Below are positions 28,596-37,752 of a stretch of DNA of 64,000 nucleotides, one piece after another. Source of the DNA: Blastocatellia bacterium (GTDB taxonomy: Bacteria > Acidobacteriota > Blastocatellia > UBA7656 > JADIYM01). The notes under the pieces are model-generated. The model did no database searches. It worked only from the letters and a program-made list of their open reading frames with translations, and was not told the origin of the DNA. The stretch is taken from the NCBI GenBank assembly GCA_021463145.1, contig JAJTWZ010000019.1:1-64000 (forward strand), written 5' to 3'. Made by a program: the position numbers and the translations under genes. The first letter of the stretch is position 1, and the number at the start of each line of letters is the position of its first letter.

Positions 28596-29066
28596 TTACC
28601 GATGCGCGGTCTGCGCCCCGGCTGATTCGCACACCGACTTCAGCGTGGCGAGCGCCTTCGGCCAGGCCGTGTTCATGAACTCGTCGAAGCCCGGCAGCGA
28701 TTCCATGCGGACGTCCACCTTGGTTCCGCCTTCGACATCCGAGAACGAGTAGTTCTCGAAGCTCGGCGCCCACTTCCGGACTTCCTCGCTTTCGGTGTCT
28801 TCGACCCCGTTCTTGATTTCGCCGAGGTGCTGGATCGAGAGGAACTCGTTCGGCCGGTTCTCGGCAATGACGGCGACCATGCCGCCGTCGCCGCCAGGAC
28901 CGACGAAGCGAATGCGCTCGCCCTCCTCCCACGAACCCTCGTATGTCGAGCCTTCGCAAAAGGCCGACGTCCACTTCTCATACGTCGCCCGCTCGAGCAT
29001 CGTCTTCCAGACGGTCTCGCGGTCGGCGCCGATCACGATGGAGTATTCAAGGATGTTCTTGGACAT
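28596..29066 (-). CDS. SRPBCC (START/Bet v1-like) family protein
   Basis: LEYSIVIGADRETVWKTMLERATYEKWTSAF...GTKVDVRMES. Confidence 0.7.
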   Translation of the reverse strand: MSKNILEYSIVIGADRETVWKTMLERATYEKWTSAFCEGSTYEGSWEEGERIRFVGPGGDGGMVAVIAENRPNEFLSIQHLGEIKNGVEDTESEEVRKWAPSFENYSFSDVEGGTKVDVRMESLPGFDEFMNTAWPKALATLKSVCESAGAQTAHR

Positions 29067-29121
29067 GGCCGAAACCTAGTCCCGCCGGACGATCGGCGTC
29101 AACACAGCGAAGGCCGTGTCG

Positions 29122-29805
29122 TCAGCGTTCCGCCGCCACAATGCGCTCGGCCTGCGTGCGGCGAATGGTGTACTTCGCGAGCTCGAACGGGTCCGCGGTC
29201 TCTGCGCCCGTGACGAGCGCGAGCAATTGCTCGCGACGGGCCCGCTCGCGCCCCTCGGCGGCGTCCACGAGGGAGTGCAGGTCGCGCTCGGTCTGGTCCT
29301 TCGTCTCGTTCTTCAGGCAGAGGAGGGCGAGCCCCGAGTACGTGTAGCGCTCGAAGTTCTCGAAGAGGAATTCGCGCAGCGTGGGGCTGTGCTGGAGGTG
29401 GAAACGGATCGTCTGCTCTACGCTGCGGGCCGGATACTGCGGAAAGGCGGCCGAGTGGATGATCGACGACGCGAACGCGTGGAGCATGAGTTCGGCCATC
29501 GCGAGCACTTCGTCTTCGCTCGCGCGGTCGGCTTCCTTCCATCGCCTGCCCGTGTAGAAGTACGGGCGCAGGTACGGCTTCTCGACGAAGGCGCGCAGGT
29601 ACTCGCCCGTCTCGGCCATTGCGCGCTGGATGAGCTGGATCTCGGGCTGCTGCTGCGCCTGTTCGAGCTGGTGGCGCGCGGTCTCGAGTTGCTGCCGCGC
29701 GTTGCGCAACTGGCGGATGAACACCGAGAAGTTCAGAAGGCCGGTCAGCACGAGGAGGAACGTGCCGCCGAAACTGAGAATCGAGACGAGGAGTTCCGTG
29801 CTCAC
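29122..29805 (-). CDS. Membrane-anchored hypothetical protein
   Basis: N-terminal TM followed by coiled coil and a cytoplasmic domain; 227 aa. Confidence 0.55.
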   Translation of the reverse strand: MSTELLVSILSFGGTFLLVLTGLLNFSVFIRQLRNARQQLETARHQLEQAQQQPEIQLIQRAMAETGEYLRAFVEKPYLRPYFYTGRRWKEADRASEDEVLAMAELMLHAFASSIIHSAAFPQYPARSVEQTIRFHLQHSPTLREFLFENFERYTYSGLALLCLKNETKDQTERDLHSLVDAAEGRERARREQLLALVTGAETADPFELAKYTIRRTQAERIVAAER

Positions 29806-29924
29806 GGGGGCCTACAGTACCGCGAGCGCGGGCGGGCGGGTAGGGTGACAAGGTGCCTCGCCGGGCCTCGTTGGCCCCACGAGTTGGCAGTGGTCGTCGC
29901 GGCCTTCGTTCAGGCGGACTCGTC

Positions 29925-29965
29925 TCGCATCGTCTTCTGTGAATTTCGCATCGTCTTCTGGAATT
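29925..29965. repeat. Two-copy 20/21-bp tandem repeat upstream of the RecA-like gene
   Basis: TCGCATCGTCTTCTGTGAATT / TCGCATCGTCTTCTG-GAATT; followed by inverted repeat ACACCCAT (29967) ... ATGGGTGT (30000). Confidence 0.7.
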
Positions 29966-30018
29966 CACACCCATCCCCCGTCTTGCATGCCCGGCCCGCA
30001 TGGGTGTATGGGTTCTGT

Positions 30019-30750
30019 ATGGGTTTCGGGCGCGCCAGTCTCACACCGGTCGACGACCGTCCCCTCGCGGATCTGCGCCGCTCCGGCGTCGTCCGCGCGG
30101 GCGCCGAACCCCTCCCCGTTCCCGAGACCGTCGCGTCGGGCGATCCCCTCCTCGCGGCCTTCCTCCCCGGCGGAGGCTTCCCCTGCGGCCACATCACCGA
30201 GATCCGCGGTACGCCCTCGAGCGGCCGCCTCTCGATCACCATCCGCGCCATCCTCCGCGCCCTCGCCCTCGGACAGCGGCCAGCGCTCGTCACGACGCGC
30301 GGTTTCTTTCCGGGCCTCGTACCCTGGCTGCCCGCCGCGCTCGACGCCACGCTCGTCTGCCGCGTCGCGGACCTCGCCGAAGGACTCGGCGCCGCCGAAG
30401 TCCTCGCCACGGCGGGCGCCGTCGACCTCCTCGTCCTCGATGCCGTCGGCCTCGCCGGCGATGGACGCCCCGCCGGCGCCGACGCCTCGCTCGCCCGTCT
30501 CGAGCGCGCCGCGCGCGCCGAACGGCTCGCCCTCGTCCTGCTCACCGACGAGCGGTCCGCGGCCACGATCGGCCTTGGCGCGAAGCCGTCGCTGCGGATC
30601 GAACTGCACGCCGCCGCGTCGGGCGTGCCCGACGGACGGTTCGTCGTCCACCCCTCGATCGTGCGTTCGCGGTTCGCCCGGCCGGCCTCGAGCGCCCCGC
30701 CCTCGGCCCCCGAGTCCGTTCCCATTGCCCGGAGAGGACCCGCGTGGTAG
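30019..30750 (+). CDS. RecA/ImuA-like protein with degenerate Walker A
   Basis: LLAAFLPGGGFPCGHITEIRGTPSSGRLSITIRAILRALA resembles the RecA pattern GGGLPxGxxxEIxGPxSSGKT, but with GRLS instead of GKT. Confidence 0.6.
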   Translation: MGFGRASLTPVDDRPLADLRRSGVVRAGAEPLPVPETVASGDPLLAAFLPGGGFPCGHITEIRGTPSSGRLSITIRAILRALALGQRPALVTTRGFFPGLVPWLPAALDATLVCRVADLAEGLGAAEVLATAGAVDLLVLDAVGLAGDGRPAGADASLARLERAARAERLALVLLTDERSAATIGLGAKPSLRIELHAAASGVPDGRFVVHPSIVRSRFARPASSAPPSAPESVPIARRGPAW

Positions 30751-30813
30751 AAGCGCTCCACTTCGGACGGCCGGACGTTCCCGCCGTTCCCGAATACCGA
30801 GGAACGACGAGCG

Positions 30814-31362
30814 ATGATCCTGACCGGACACGCCATCCGCGACGCCGTCGATCGCGGCGACATCCGCATCGAGCCCTTCGACGAGGCTTCGCTCGGACCG
30901 AACAGTTACGACTACCGGCTGCAGCCCGAGCTCGTCGTCCTCGAGCCCGGCGAGACGGGCGAGCCGCCGCGCGTCGCAATCGGCGACGGCGGATTCACGC
31001 TCGAACCGGGACGCCTCTACCTCGGCGCGACCGAGGAGCTCATCGGCAGCGAACGCTACGCGATGACGCTGCTCGGACGGTCGTCGCTCGGACGGCTCGG
31101 GCTCTACCTCAACATCACCGCGGACCTCGGCCACATCGGCGCCCTCTCGAACTGGACGCTCGAACTGAAGGTCGTCCAGCCGCTCGTCGTCTACCCACGC
31201 ATGCGGATCGGCCAGGTCGCGTTCTGGACGGCCTCGGGCACGCCCGCCGCCTACACGGGCCGCTACCTCGGCGACCGGCGGCCCGTCACGAGCCGCGACG
31301 CCGCCCTCGGCACACCGCCGGGCGACCCAGAATCGATGCCGGACACGGAGCCGCTCCCATGA
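30814..31362 (+). CDS. dcd: dCTP deaminase-family protein (copy 1, catalytic Glu present)
   Basis: EPFDEASLGPNSYDYRL, LLGRSSLGRLGLYLNITADLGHIGALSNWTLELKV, YPRMRIGQVAFW. Confidence 0.85.
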   Translation: MILTGHAIRDAVDRGDIRIEPFDEASLGPNSYDYRLQPELVVLEPGETGEPPRVAIGDGGFTLEPGRLYLGATEELIGSERYAMTLLGRSSLGRLGLYLNITADLGHIGALSNWTLELKVVQPLVVYPRMRIGQVAFWTASGTPAAYTGRYLGDRRPVTSRDAALGTPPGDPESMPDTEPLP

Positions 31363-31901
31363 TCCTCACCGGACCCGCCATCACGGCCGCCGTGCGCGAC
31401 GGCCGGATAACCATCGATCCCTTCGACGAAGCACTCGTCGGACCGAACAGCGTCGACTTCCGGCTCGGCGACCGGTGCAAGGTCTATCGCGACCGCGCCC
31501 TCGACGCCGCGATCGACAACCCGACGGAAGACCTCCCCGTTCCGCCCGACGGCATCGTGCTCGATCCGGCCCGCGTGTACCTCTTCAACACGCTCGAGCG
31601 GATCGGCAGCGCGACCTACGTTCCGATCATCCGCGGACGGTCGTCCGTCGGCCGGCTCGGCGTCTTCACCAACATCACCGCCGACCTCATCGACCTCGGA
31701 TCGATCAACCAGCTCACCCTCCAGATGCATGCCGTCATTCCGGCGCGCGTCTACCCCGGAATGCGCATCGGCCAGGTGACCTTCTGGGCCGTCGAAGGAC
31801 CCGTCACGGATCTCTACCACGGAAAATACGCCGACGCGGAAAGCCCCGTGCCATCAAGGTCATGGCGCGAGTTCACGCCCCCGGAGCGGCCGCCCGCCTG
31901 A
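31359..31901 (+). CDS. dCTP deaminase-like protein (copy 2, catalytic Glu replaced by Gln)
   Basis: DPFDEALVGPNSVDFRLGD, IRGRSSVGRLGVFTNITADLIDLGSINQLTLQMHAV, YPGMRIGQVTFW; ATGA start/stop overlap with copy 1. Confidence 0.8.
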   Translation: MILTGPAITAAVRDGRITIDPFDEALVGPNSVDFRLGDRCKVYRDRALDAAIDNPTEDLPVPPDGIVLDPARVYLFNTLERIGSATYVPIIRGRSSVGRLGVFTNITADLIDLGSINQLTLQMHAVIPARVYPGMRIGQVTFWAVEGPVTDLYHGKYADAESPVPSRSWREFTPPERPPA

Positions 31902-32022
31902 GGCGAAAGGATAGGAACGGAGGCGCGTTCATGGCCGTTGCCACCCCACCTCTGTCGAATCCGAGACGCGCCGAACGGCGCCATTTTCCGAGCCAACGGC
32001 TCGCGTGAAGGAGGAAGACCGA

Positions 32023-32802
32023 ATGTCAGCAAACACCCCCGGAAACTTCTGCTGGTTCGAGCTGGGCACGAGCGATTTCGACGGCGCGAAGGCCTTCTAC
32101 GGCGAATTGTTCGGATGGACCGTGGACGTGAATACGGACGCCGGCATGCCGTACGGACTCGTGAGCCACGGTGGCAATGGCATCTGCGGAATGTACGAGC
32201 TCGCGCCCGAGATGCGCGACCAGGGCATCCCGCCGCACTGGATGACCTACGTTGCCACGCCCGACGCCGATGCTACGGCGGCGAAGGCGGCCGAGCTCGG
32301 CGCGATCGTGATGGCCGGACCGTTCGACGTCCACACGTACGGGCGCATGGCCGCGATGGCCGATCCGACCGGCGCGCATATCTCGATCTGGCAGCCGAAG
32401 GACCACTGCGGATCGGACGTGATAGGGCCGATCCACTCGTTCTGCTGGTCCGAGCTGTGGACGCGCGACCGCGACGCGGCCGAGACCTTCTACACGAACC
32501 TCTTCGGCTGGGGACTGAACCACAAGGACACCGGCCCGATGCCCTACGGCGAATGGATCAACGGCGGCATCCCGATCGGGGGCATGCTCCAGATGAACGA
32601 GCAGTTCGGGGATGCGCCGCCGTGCTGGATGCCGTACGTGCACGTCGCGGACTGTGACGCGACCGTCGCGAAAGTGAAGGAGCTTGGCGGCACGCCGATG
32701 ATGGATCCGATGGACATTCCGGACGTCGGGCGCTTCGCGCTCTTCCAGGATGCGCAGGGCGCGACGCTCGCGATCGTCACGTTGGCGATGCCGGACGAGT
32801 AG
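32023..32802 (+). CDS. Double-domain VOC family protein
   Basis: Two repeats: FCWFELGTSDFDGAKAFYGELFGW and FCWSELWTRDRDAAETFYTNLFGW. Confidence 0.85.
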   Translation: MSANTPGNFCWFELGTSDFDGAKAFYGELFGWTVDVNTDAGMPYGLVSHGGNGICGMYELAPEMRDQGIPPHWMTYVATPDADATAAKAAELGAIVMAGPFDVHTYGRMAAMADPTGAHISIWQPKDHCGSDVIGPIHSFCWSELWTRDRDAAETFYTNLFGWGLNHKDTGPMPYGEWINGGIPIGGMLQMNEQFGDAPPCWMPYVHVADCDATVAKVKELGGTPMMDPMDIPDVGRFALFQDAQGATLAIVTLAMPDE

Positions 32803-32848
32803 GCCCGGGGACGAGGCCCGAGGAGGACGCCCGAGGAGTAGCCACGTA

Positions 32849-32934
32849 TCAGTACCGCGAGCGACAGCGAGCGGGTCCGGCGCGCAAGTGGCTGATCGCG
32901 CCCAGGCGAGACCCGCTCGCTGCCGCTCGCGGCA
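32849..32934. repeat. Inverted pair of a dispersed REP-like element (TCAGTACCGCGAGCGnnAGCGAGCGGGTC)
   Basis: Arm 1 32849-32876; arm 2 GACCCGCTCGCTGCCGCTCGCGGCA 32910-32934. Related copies at 29815, 35297, 40721 and 42348/42439. Confidence 0.75.
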
Positions 32935-32942
32935 ATGACAAC

Positions 32943-33794
32943 TCAGTGGTGGATGCCGCGCTTCAGCACACCGCCATCTACGTCCGACAGCGAGTGAGTA
33001 ACGACGAAGGCAGCCGGATCGATATCGCGCACGATCGACTTCACTCCCCCGATCTCCAGCCGCGTGACCACACAGTAAAGGATGTCCTGCGGCGCTCCCG
33101 ACACGCCACCCTCGCCCTTGTAGACCGTCACGCCCCGTCCCAGCTTCCACGTGATCGACTCGCGGATCGCGTTGCTCTCCGGTGAGACGATGATCACCGC
33201 CGTGTACTCCTCGATTCCGTTGATCACGAAGTCCAGCGTCCGCGACGCAGCCACGTACGTGAGAATCGAGTAGAGCGCCTTGTCCACTCCAAGCACCCAG
33301 ATCGCCACGACGAAGATCACCACATTGAGCCCGAGAATCACGTCTCCGACACGAAGAATGCTGCTTCGCTTGCTGATGAGCAGCGCCGCGATCTCGGTGC
33401 CGTCGAGAACGGCGCCACCGCGTATCGCCAGTCCGATACCGGCGCCGAGGAAAATCCCGCCGAACACGGATGTCAGCACGAGATCCGATGTCATGTCGGG
33501 GAAATGCACCGTTGCAAGAACGGCCGCGAGCCCTGCAATCCCGAGCGCGCTGCGGATCGCGAACGGCCTGCCGACGTGCCTGTAGCCGAGCACGACGAAC
33601 GGAACGTTGATGACCGGCAGCAGCAGCGCCAGCGGCAACTTCGACGTCTGCGCGATCAACATGGAAATGCCCGTCACACCCCCGTCGATAAGGTCGCTCG
33701 ATAGCAGGAACCCGTGAATGCCATAGGCAGCCGAGAAGATGCCCATCACGATGAGCGCGGCGTTCTGAGTTTCCCGGAAAAAGAGTTTCATCAC
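32943..33794 (-). CDS. YitT family membrane protein
   Basis: IMGIFSAAYGIHGFLLSSDLIDGGVTGISMLI; C-terminal DUF2179-like region. Confidence 0.8.
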   Translation of the reverse strand: MMKLFFRETQNAALIVMGIFSAAYGIHGFLLSSDLIDGGVTGISMLIAQTSKLPLALLLPVINVPFVVLGYRHVGRPFAIRSALGIAGLAAVLATVHFPDMTSDLVLTSVFGGIFLGAGIGLAIRGGAVLDGTEIAALLISKRSSILRVGDVILGLNVVIFVVAIWVLGVDKALYSILTYVAASRTLDFVINGIEEYTAVIIVSPESNAIRESITWKLGRGVTVYKGEGGVSGAPQDILYCVVTRLEIGGVKSIVRDIDPAAFVVTHSLSDVDGGVLKRGIHH

Positions 33795-33933
33795 CGATCA
33801 GGGTTCGCGTCTACTCGAACCAGTCTTGCCTGTATGGATGTTCGCACACTCTACCTTCTATGGTCAGGAATGGCGAAAGCACCTGACTGCTCGCATTCGC
33901 GCTCGACACGGGTACAATCCCGGCCGGTTCACA

Positions 33934-35292
33934 ATGGACCCACAGATTCTTCTCGTCGTCATACTCGTCGCCGCGATCGCCAACCTCGTCGTTGGCATCG
34001 TGCTGGTTCTGCGCGATCCTTCGCGTCGTGAGGCCGAACTGCTTCGCGTGCTTCGCGAAGAGTTGCGTCAGATTCGCGAGGACGAAGCGGCTGCTGCCCG
34101 TGCGCTGAGAGAGGAACTCCGGCAGAACCGGGAGGACGAAGCCGCCGCCGCCCGTGCCCTTCGCGGGGAACTAAGCTCGGGTTCGGCTGCCGCCGCGGCC
34201 TCGGCGGCGACCCTGCGCGACGAGGTGGCCAAGGCCCAGGAGCGTGCTCTGGAGTCACTCGGCCATCGGATCACCGAATCCAACCGGCAGAACCTGGCGG
34301 CTCTCGAGACGCTCAGGACTTCGCTAGCCGCGGGCGTCCGCGCTCTTCAGGAAGGTAACGAGAAGAAGCTCGAGGAGATGCGCGTGACGGTCGACGAGAA
34401 ACTGCACGGCACGCTCGAGAAGCGGCTCGGCGAATCCTTCAAGCTCGTCAGCGACCGGCTCGAGGCCGTCCAGCGCGGGCTCGGTGAAATGCAGTCCCTC
34501 GCCTCGGGTGTCGGCGACCTGAAGAAGGTGCTCACGAACGTGAAACTCCGCGGCGTGTGGGGCGAAGTGCAACTGCGCGCGATCCTCGAACAGATCCTCA
34601 CGCCCGATCAGTACGTCGAGAATTTCCAGCCGACTGCGGACGAACGCACGATCGTCGAGTTCGCAATCCGCCTGCCCGGCCGTGACCGCGCGACGAGCGA
34701 AGTCTTCCTGCCGATCGACGCGAAGTTTCCGCAGGAGGACTATCTGCGGCTCGTCGAGGCCTCGGAGTCCGGGGAGTCGGACCGGGTCGTCTCGGCAACC
34801 AACGCTCTCGCGAGCGCCGTGCGACTCTCGGGCCAGCAGATCCGCGAAAAGTATCTGCATCCGCCGCGAACGACCGACTTCGGCATCCTTTTTCTGCCAA
34901 CGGAGGGGCTTTACGCGGAAGTGCTGCGGCAGCCGGGCCTGGTCGAGGAACTCCACCTGAAGTGTTCGGTCGTGGTGGCCGGGCCGACTACGCTCGCAGC
35001 GATCCTCAACAGCCTGCGAATGGGATTCCGCACACTTGCGATAGAGCAGAGGTCGAGCGAAGTGTGGAAGGTGCTCGGCGCGGTGAAGACCGAATTCAGG
35101 AAGTTCGGCGACGTGCTCGACCGGGTCAAGAAGCAGCTCGCGACTGCGTCGAATACCATCGAGGAGACGTCGACTCGAACGCGGGCGATGGAACGGAAGC
35201 TGCGGCAAGTTGAAGAACTGCCAATGGAAGCGACGCCGGCGCTACCCGGGTTCGACGAACTGACACTCGCTGGCGAAGACGACTTCGAATGA
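33934..35292 (+). CDS. rmuC: DNA recombination protein RmuC
   Basis: N-terminal TM, coiled coil, LRGVWGEVQLRAILEQILTPDQY, LPIDAKFPQEDYLRL, PTTLAAILNSLRMGFRTLAIEQRSSEVW. Confidence 0.9.
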   Translation: MDPQILLVVILVAAIANLVVGIVLVLRDPSRREAELLRVLREELRQIREDEAAAARALREELRQNREDEAAAARALRGELSSGSAAAAASAATLRDEVAKAQERALESLGHRITESNRQNLAALETLRTSLAAGVRALQEGNEKKLEEMRVTVDEKLHGTLEKRLGESFKLVSDRLEAVQRGLGEMQSLASGVGDLKKVLTNVKLRGVWGEVQLRAILEQILTPDQYVENFQPTADERTIVEFAIRLPGRDRATSEVFLPIDAKFPQEDYLRLVEASESGESDRVVSATNALASAVRLSGQQIREKYLHPPRTTDFGILFLPTEGLYAEVLRQPGLVEELHLKCSVVVAGPTTLAAILNSLRMGFRTLAIEQRSSEVWKVLGAVKTEFRKFGDVLDRVKKQLATASNTIEETSTRTRAMERKLRQVEELPMEATPALPGFDELTLAGEDDFE

Positions 35293-35532
35293 ATATTCAG
35301 CACCGGGAGCGGGAGCGACCGGGTCGACCTCGAGGTACGGGCCCACCAGGAACACCCAGCAACACCGATCTGACGGATCTAAGCGTGCCGCTCAGGTCCG
35401 TCCTACTCGTCCGATCCGTGTTGCTCCTTGATACCTGCGAATCCGCATGTCGACCCGGTCTTCCGGCTCTGATTGTTCAGGCCGAGGCGTGCACTCTTCC
35501 CAGGGCGGAAATGTGTCCGATGAACGTTCCTC

Positions 35533-36987
35533 TTACGAACTCCGGCTTCTTCTGTTCGGCCTTTGATTCGAACGCACGCGCAAGGGCACCGCTCCGGCCG
35601 GTCCGAAGCTGAAGCGCGCGTCGTCGAGTCCCTGCTCGAGGTCGCTCCGCAGTCGCCAGCCCGCGTCGCTGGCGAGAAACACGCCAAGTCCGTCTCGACC
35701 GGCGCCGTTCCAGTCACCCGCGAGCGGAACGGCACCGGCCGGTCCGAACCGCCGTATGAGTTGGGCATTTCCTGGCGCGTGCGCGCCGGAGAGGAAAAAC
35801 GACGTGGTTGCCGGATCGTAGACGCCAACCGTGTCGACTCCGTCGCCGTCCCAGTCGCCCGCAATCGGGACGAACGACGGATCAACCGGGCCGAATCCGA
35901 ACCCGTGATCCGCCTCGCCCTCGGCGAGACCGTTCTTCAGCCAGAACTGACCCTCGCGCGGCAGATAGACGCCAACACCGTCGGCACCGTCACCGTCCCA
36001 GTCGCCGGTGACGGGAACACCCTCGGAGGCGCCGAATTCGAACACGATGTTCGCATCGCCGCTACGGCGCGAGTTCGACAGATAAAACAGCCCCGTTGCC
36101 GCATCGTAGAAGCCCGGCGACGCCTCGCCGTCTCCGTCCCAGTCGCCGAACAGCGGAACGAGTGAAGTACCGGGAGAACCGAACTCGAACGTCGAGAGGC
36201 CAGCGTCCTCCAGGACCGTCGACCGGATTCGCCATCTGGCGGTCTCGCGCTCGAAGGTCGCAACTCCATCGCCGCCCTCGACGAGCACGGCATCGACTGG
36301 CGCCGTTATGCGACGCCACGAGTCGTCATCGAGCGCCGAACCGAGCCGTACGAAGATGTCGTACCGCGCGAAGAGCGGAAAGTCGAACTCGACGAACGGC
36401 TTCGGCGCGTGCCGTTCCGGATCGTAGGCTTCGGCGTAGCCTCGAGTCTCGACCGGAACGATCGTGTGGTGCTGAGAGTCGAAAATCGGATTGATCGGGT
36501 GGAAGGTGACATCATGCAATCCGAGGCTAGCGAACATTCGCCGGTAGTCGGCGATCGTCATCATCGTCGTGTGATCGTCCCAATCCGACCAGACGATCTT
36601 CAGGCCTAGTCGCGCGAGCTTATCGATCCGTTCGAACGAAGGATGCTGGATAAACAGGAAGTCGCGGGCCACGCGGCAGTACCGTTCGAGCGCCCGGCGA
36701 ACGTCTCGCTCGCTCGGCAAGTGCTCGAGGAAGTCGCACATGGCTACGAACGATACGCAACCGGCCGGAAGCTCCACCTCGACTGCGTCGGCGCAAATGG
36801 CCGCGAGGCCGGACGCGCGCGCCAGGTCCACGCGCTCGCTGCTGCGCTCGATGCCGAGTCCGGGACCTGATCCAAACCTTCGTTCGCACCTTCGGGTCGA
36901 GTCGCCTTCGCCCGAACCGGCGTCGATGAAGGCAAACCCGCCGTCTTCGAGTTGCGTAAGCGTCGTCCGATCGATCATCCCGCGCAT
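35533..36987 (-). CDS. SAM-dependent methyltransferase-like domain fused to C-terminal FG-GAP/VCBS-like repeats
   Basis: GFAFIDAGSGEGDSTRRCERRFG...FVAMCDFLEHLPSE; C-terminal repeats LFGDWDGDGEASPGFYD, VTGDWDGDGADGVGVYL, IAGDWDGDGVDTVGVYD, LAGDWNGAGRDGLGVFL. Confidence 0.7.
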   Translation of the reverse strand: MRGMIDRTTLTQLEDGGFAFIDAGSGEGDSTRRCERRFGSGPGLGIERSSERVDLARASGLAAICADAVEVELPAGCVSFVAMCDFLEHLPSERDVRRALERYCRVARDFLFIQHPSFERIDKLARLGLKIVWSDWDDHTTMMTIADYRRMFASLGLHDVTFHPINPIFDSQHHTIVPVETRGYAEAYDPERHAPKPFVEFDFPLFARYDIFVRLGSALDDDSWRRITAPVDAVLVEGGDGVATFERETARWRIRSTVLEDAGLSTFEFGSPGTSLVPLFGDWDGDGEASPGFYDAATGLFYLSNSRRSGDANIVFEFGASEGVPVTGDWDGDGADGVGVYLPREGQFWLKNGLAEGEADHGFGFGPVDPSFVPIAGDWDGDGVDTVGVYDPATTSFFLSGAHAPGNAQLIRRFGPAGAVPLAGDWNGAGRDGLGVFLASDAGWRLRSDLEQGLDDARFSFGPAGAVPLRVRSNQRPNRRSRSS

Positions 36988-37068
36988 TCTCGCCACGATT
37001 GGCTCGAAGTGAAAGGACTGACGGACATTGCGCCGCGCTACCGGAATCGGTGTAGGATCGCCGCCGCG

Positions 37069-37752
37069 ATGTCGATTTTCCGGCGACCACGGCCCGGCGG
37101 TGATATCGGCGCCTGGTGTACGCGATGCAAGCGCGACCTGACGCACACTATCCTGTCGATGGCGACCGAGATACTGCCAGAGCGCGTCCGCTGCAATACC
37201 TGCGGCAGCGAGCACCGCTACCTTCCTGAGCGAACGAAACCGGCGGCCCCGCGCCCGTCGCCGTCTCTCGACGCCGGTTCCACGGCGCCCCGCATCTCGG
37301 GCGTGCAGCCGGCTCCTCCGCGCGTCGAGCGCGCACAACCGTCACGACCGGGGCGGGACCGAATGCCGAGCTTCACTCCAGAGGAGGTTTCCAGAATGGA
37401 CCCGTCAGAACTCGTCGATGCGCTGCGTGACCTGCTCGTCTCGGCCGGCGGCATGGAACCTTCGCCGATCGGATCGAAATGGGAGGGTGGAACGCTGATT
37501 CTCCGGCCAGGCCGGCCAGGACTCCAGGAGAAGGAAGTTCCAGTCGAGACTTTCTTCAAAAAGATCGTCATGGTCAGGGACCGGTTGCGGATTCTCGAGC
37601 AGAAAATCAACACGGCCCAAAACTTATCAGACGCTGAAAAAATCGAGATGCAGCAGTACGTCACCCGGTGCTACGGGTCGCTGACGACGTTCAACCTGCT
37701 GTTCGACGACCGCGACGACTGGTTCGTGGGAGAGAAGTCGACCCAGGGCTGA
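37069..37752 (+). CDS. Zinc-ribbon hypothetical protein
   Basis: WCTRCKRDLTH...RVRCNTCGSEHRY N-terminal two-CxxC zinc ribbon. Confidence 0.6.
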   Translation: MSIFRRPRPGGDIGAWCTRCKRDLTHTILSMATEILPERVRCNTCGSEHRYLPERTKPAAPRPSPSLDAGSTAPRISGVQPAPPRVERAQPSRPGRDRMPSFTPEEVSRMDPSELVDALRDLLVSAGGMEPSPIGSKWEGGTLILRPGRPGLQEKEVPVETFFKKIVMVRDRLRILEQKINTAQNLSDAEKIEMQQYVTRCYGSLTTFNLLFDDRDDWFVGEKSTQG

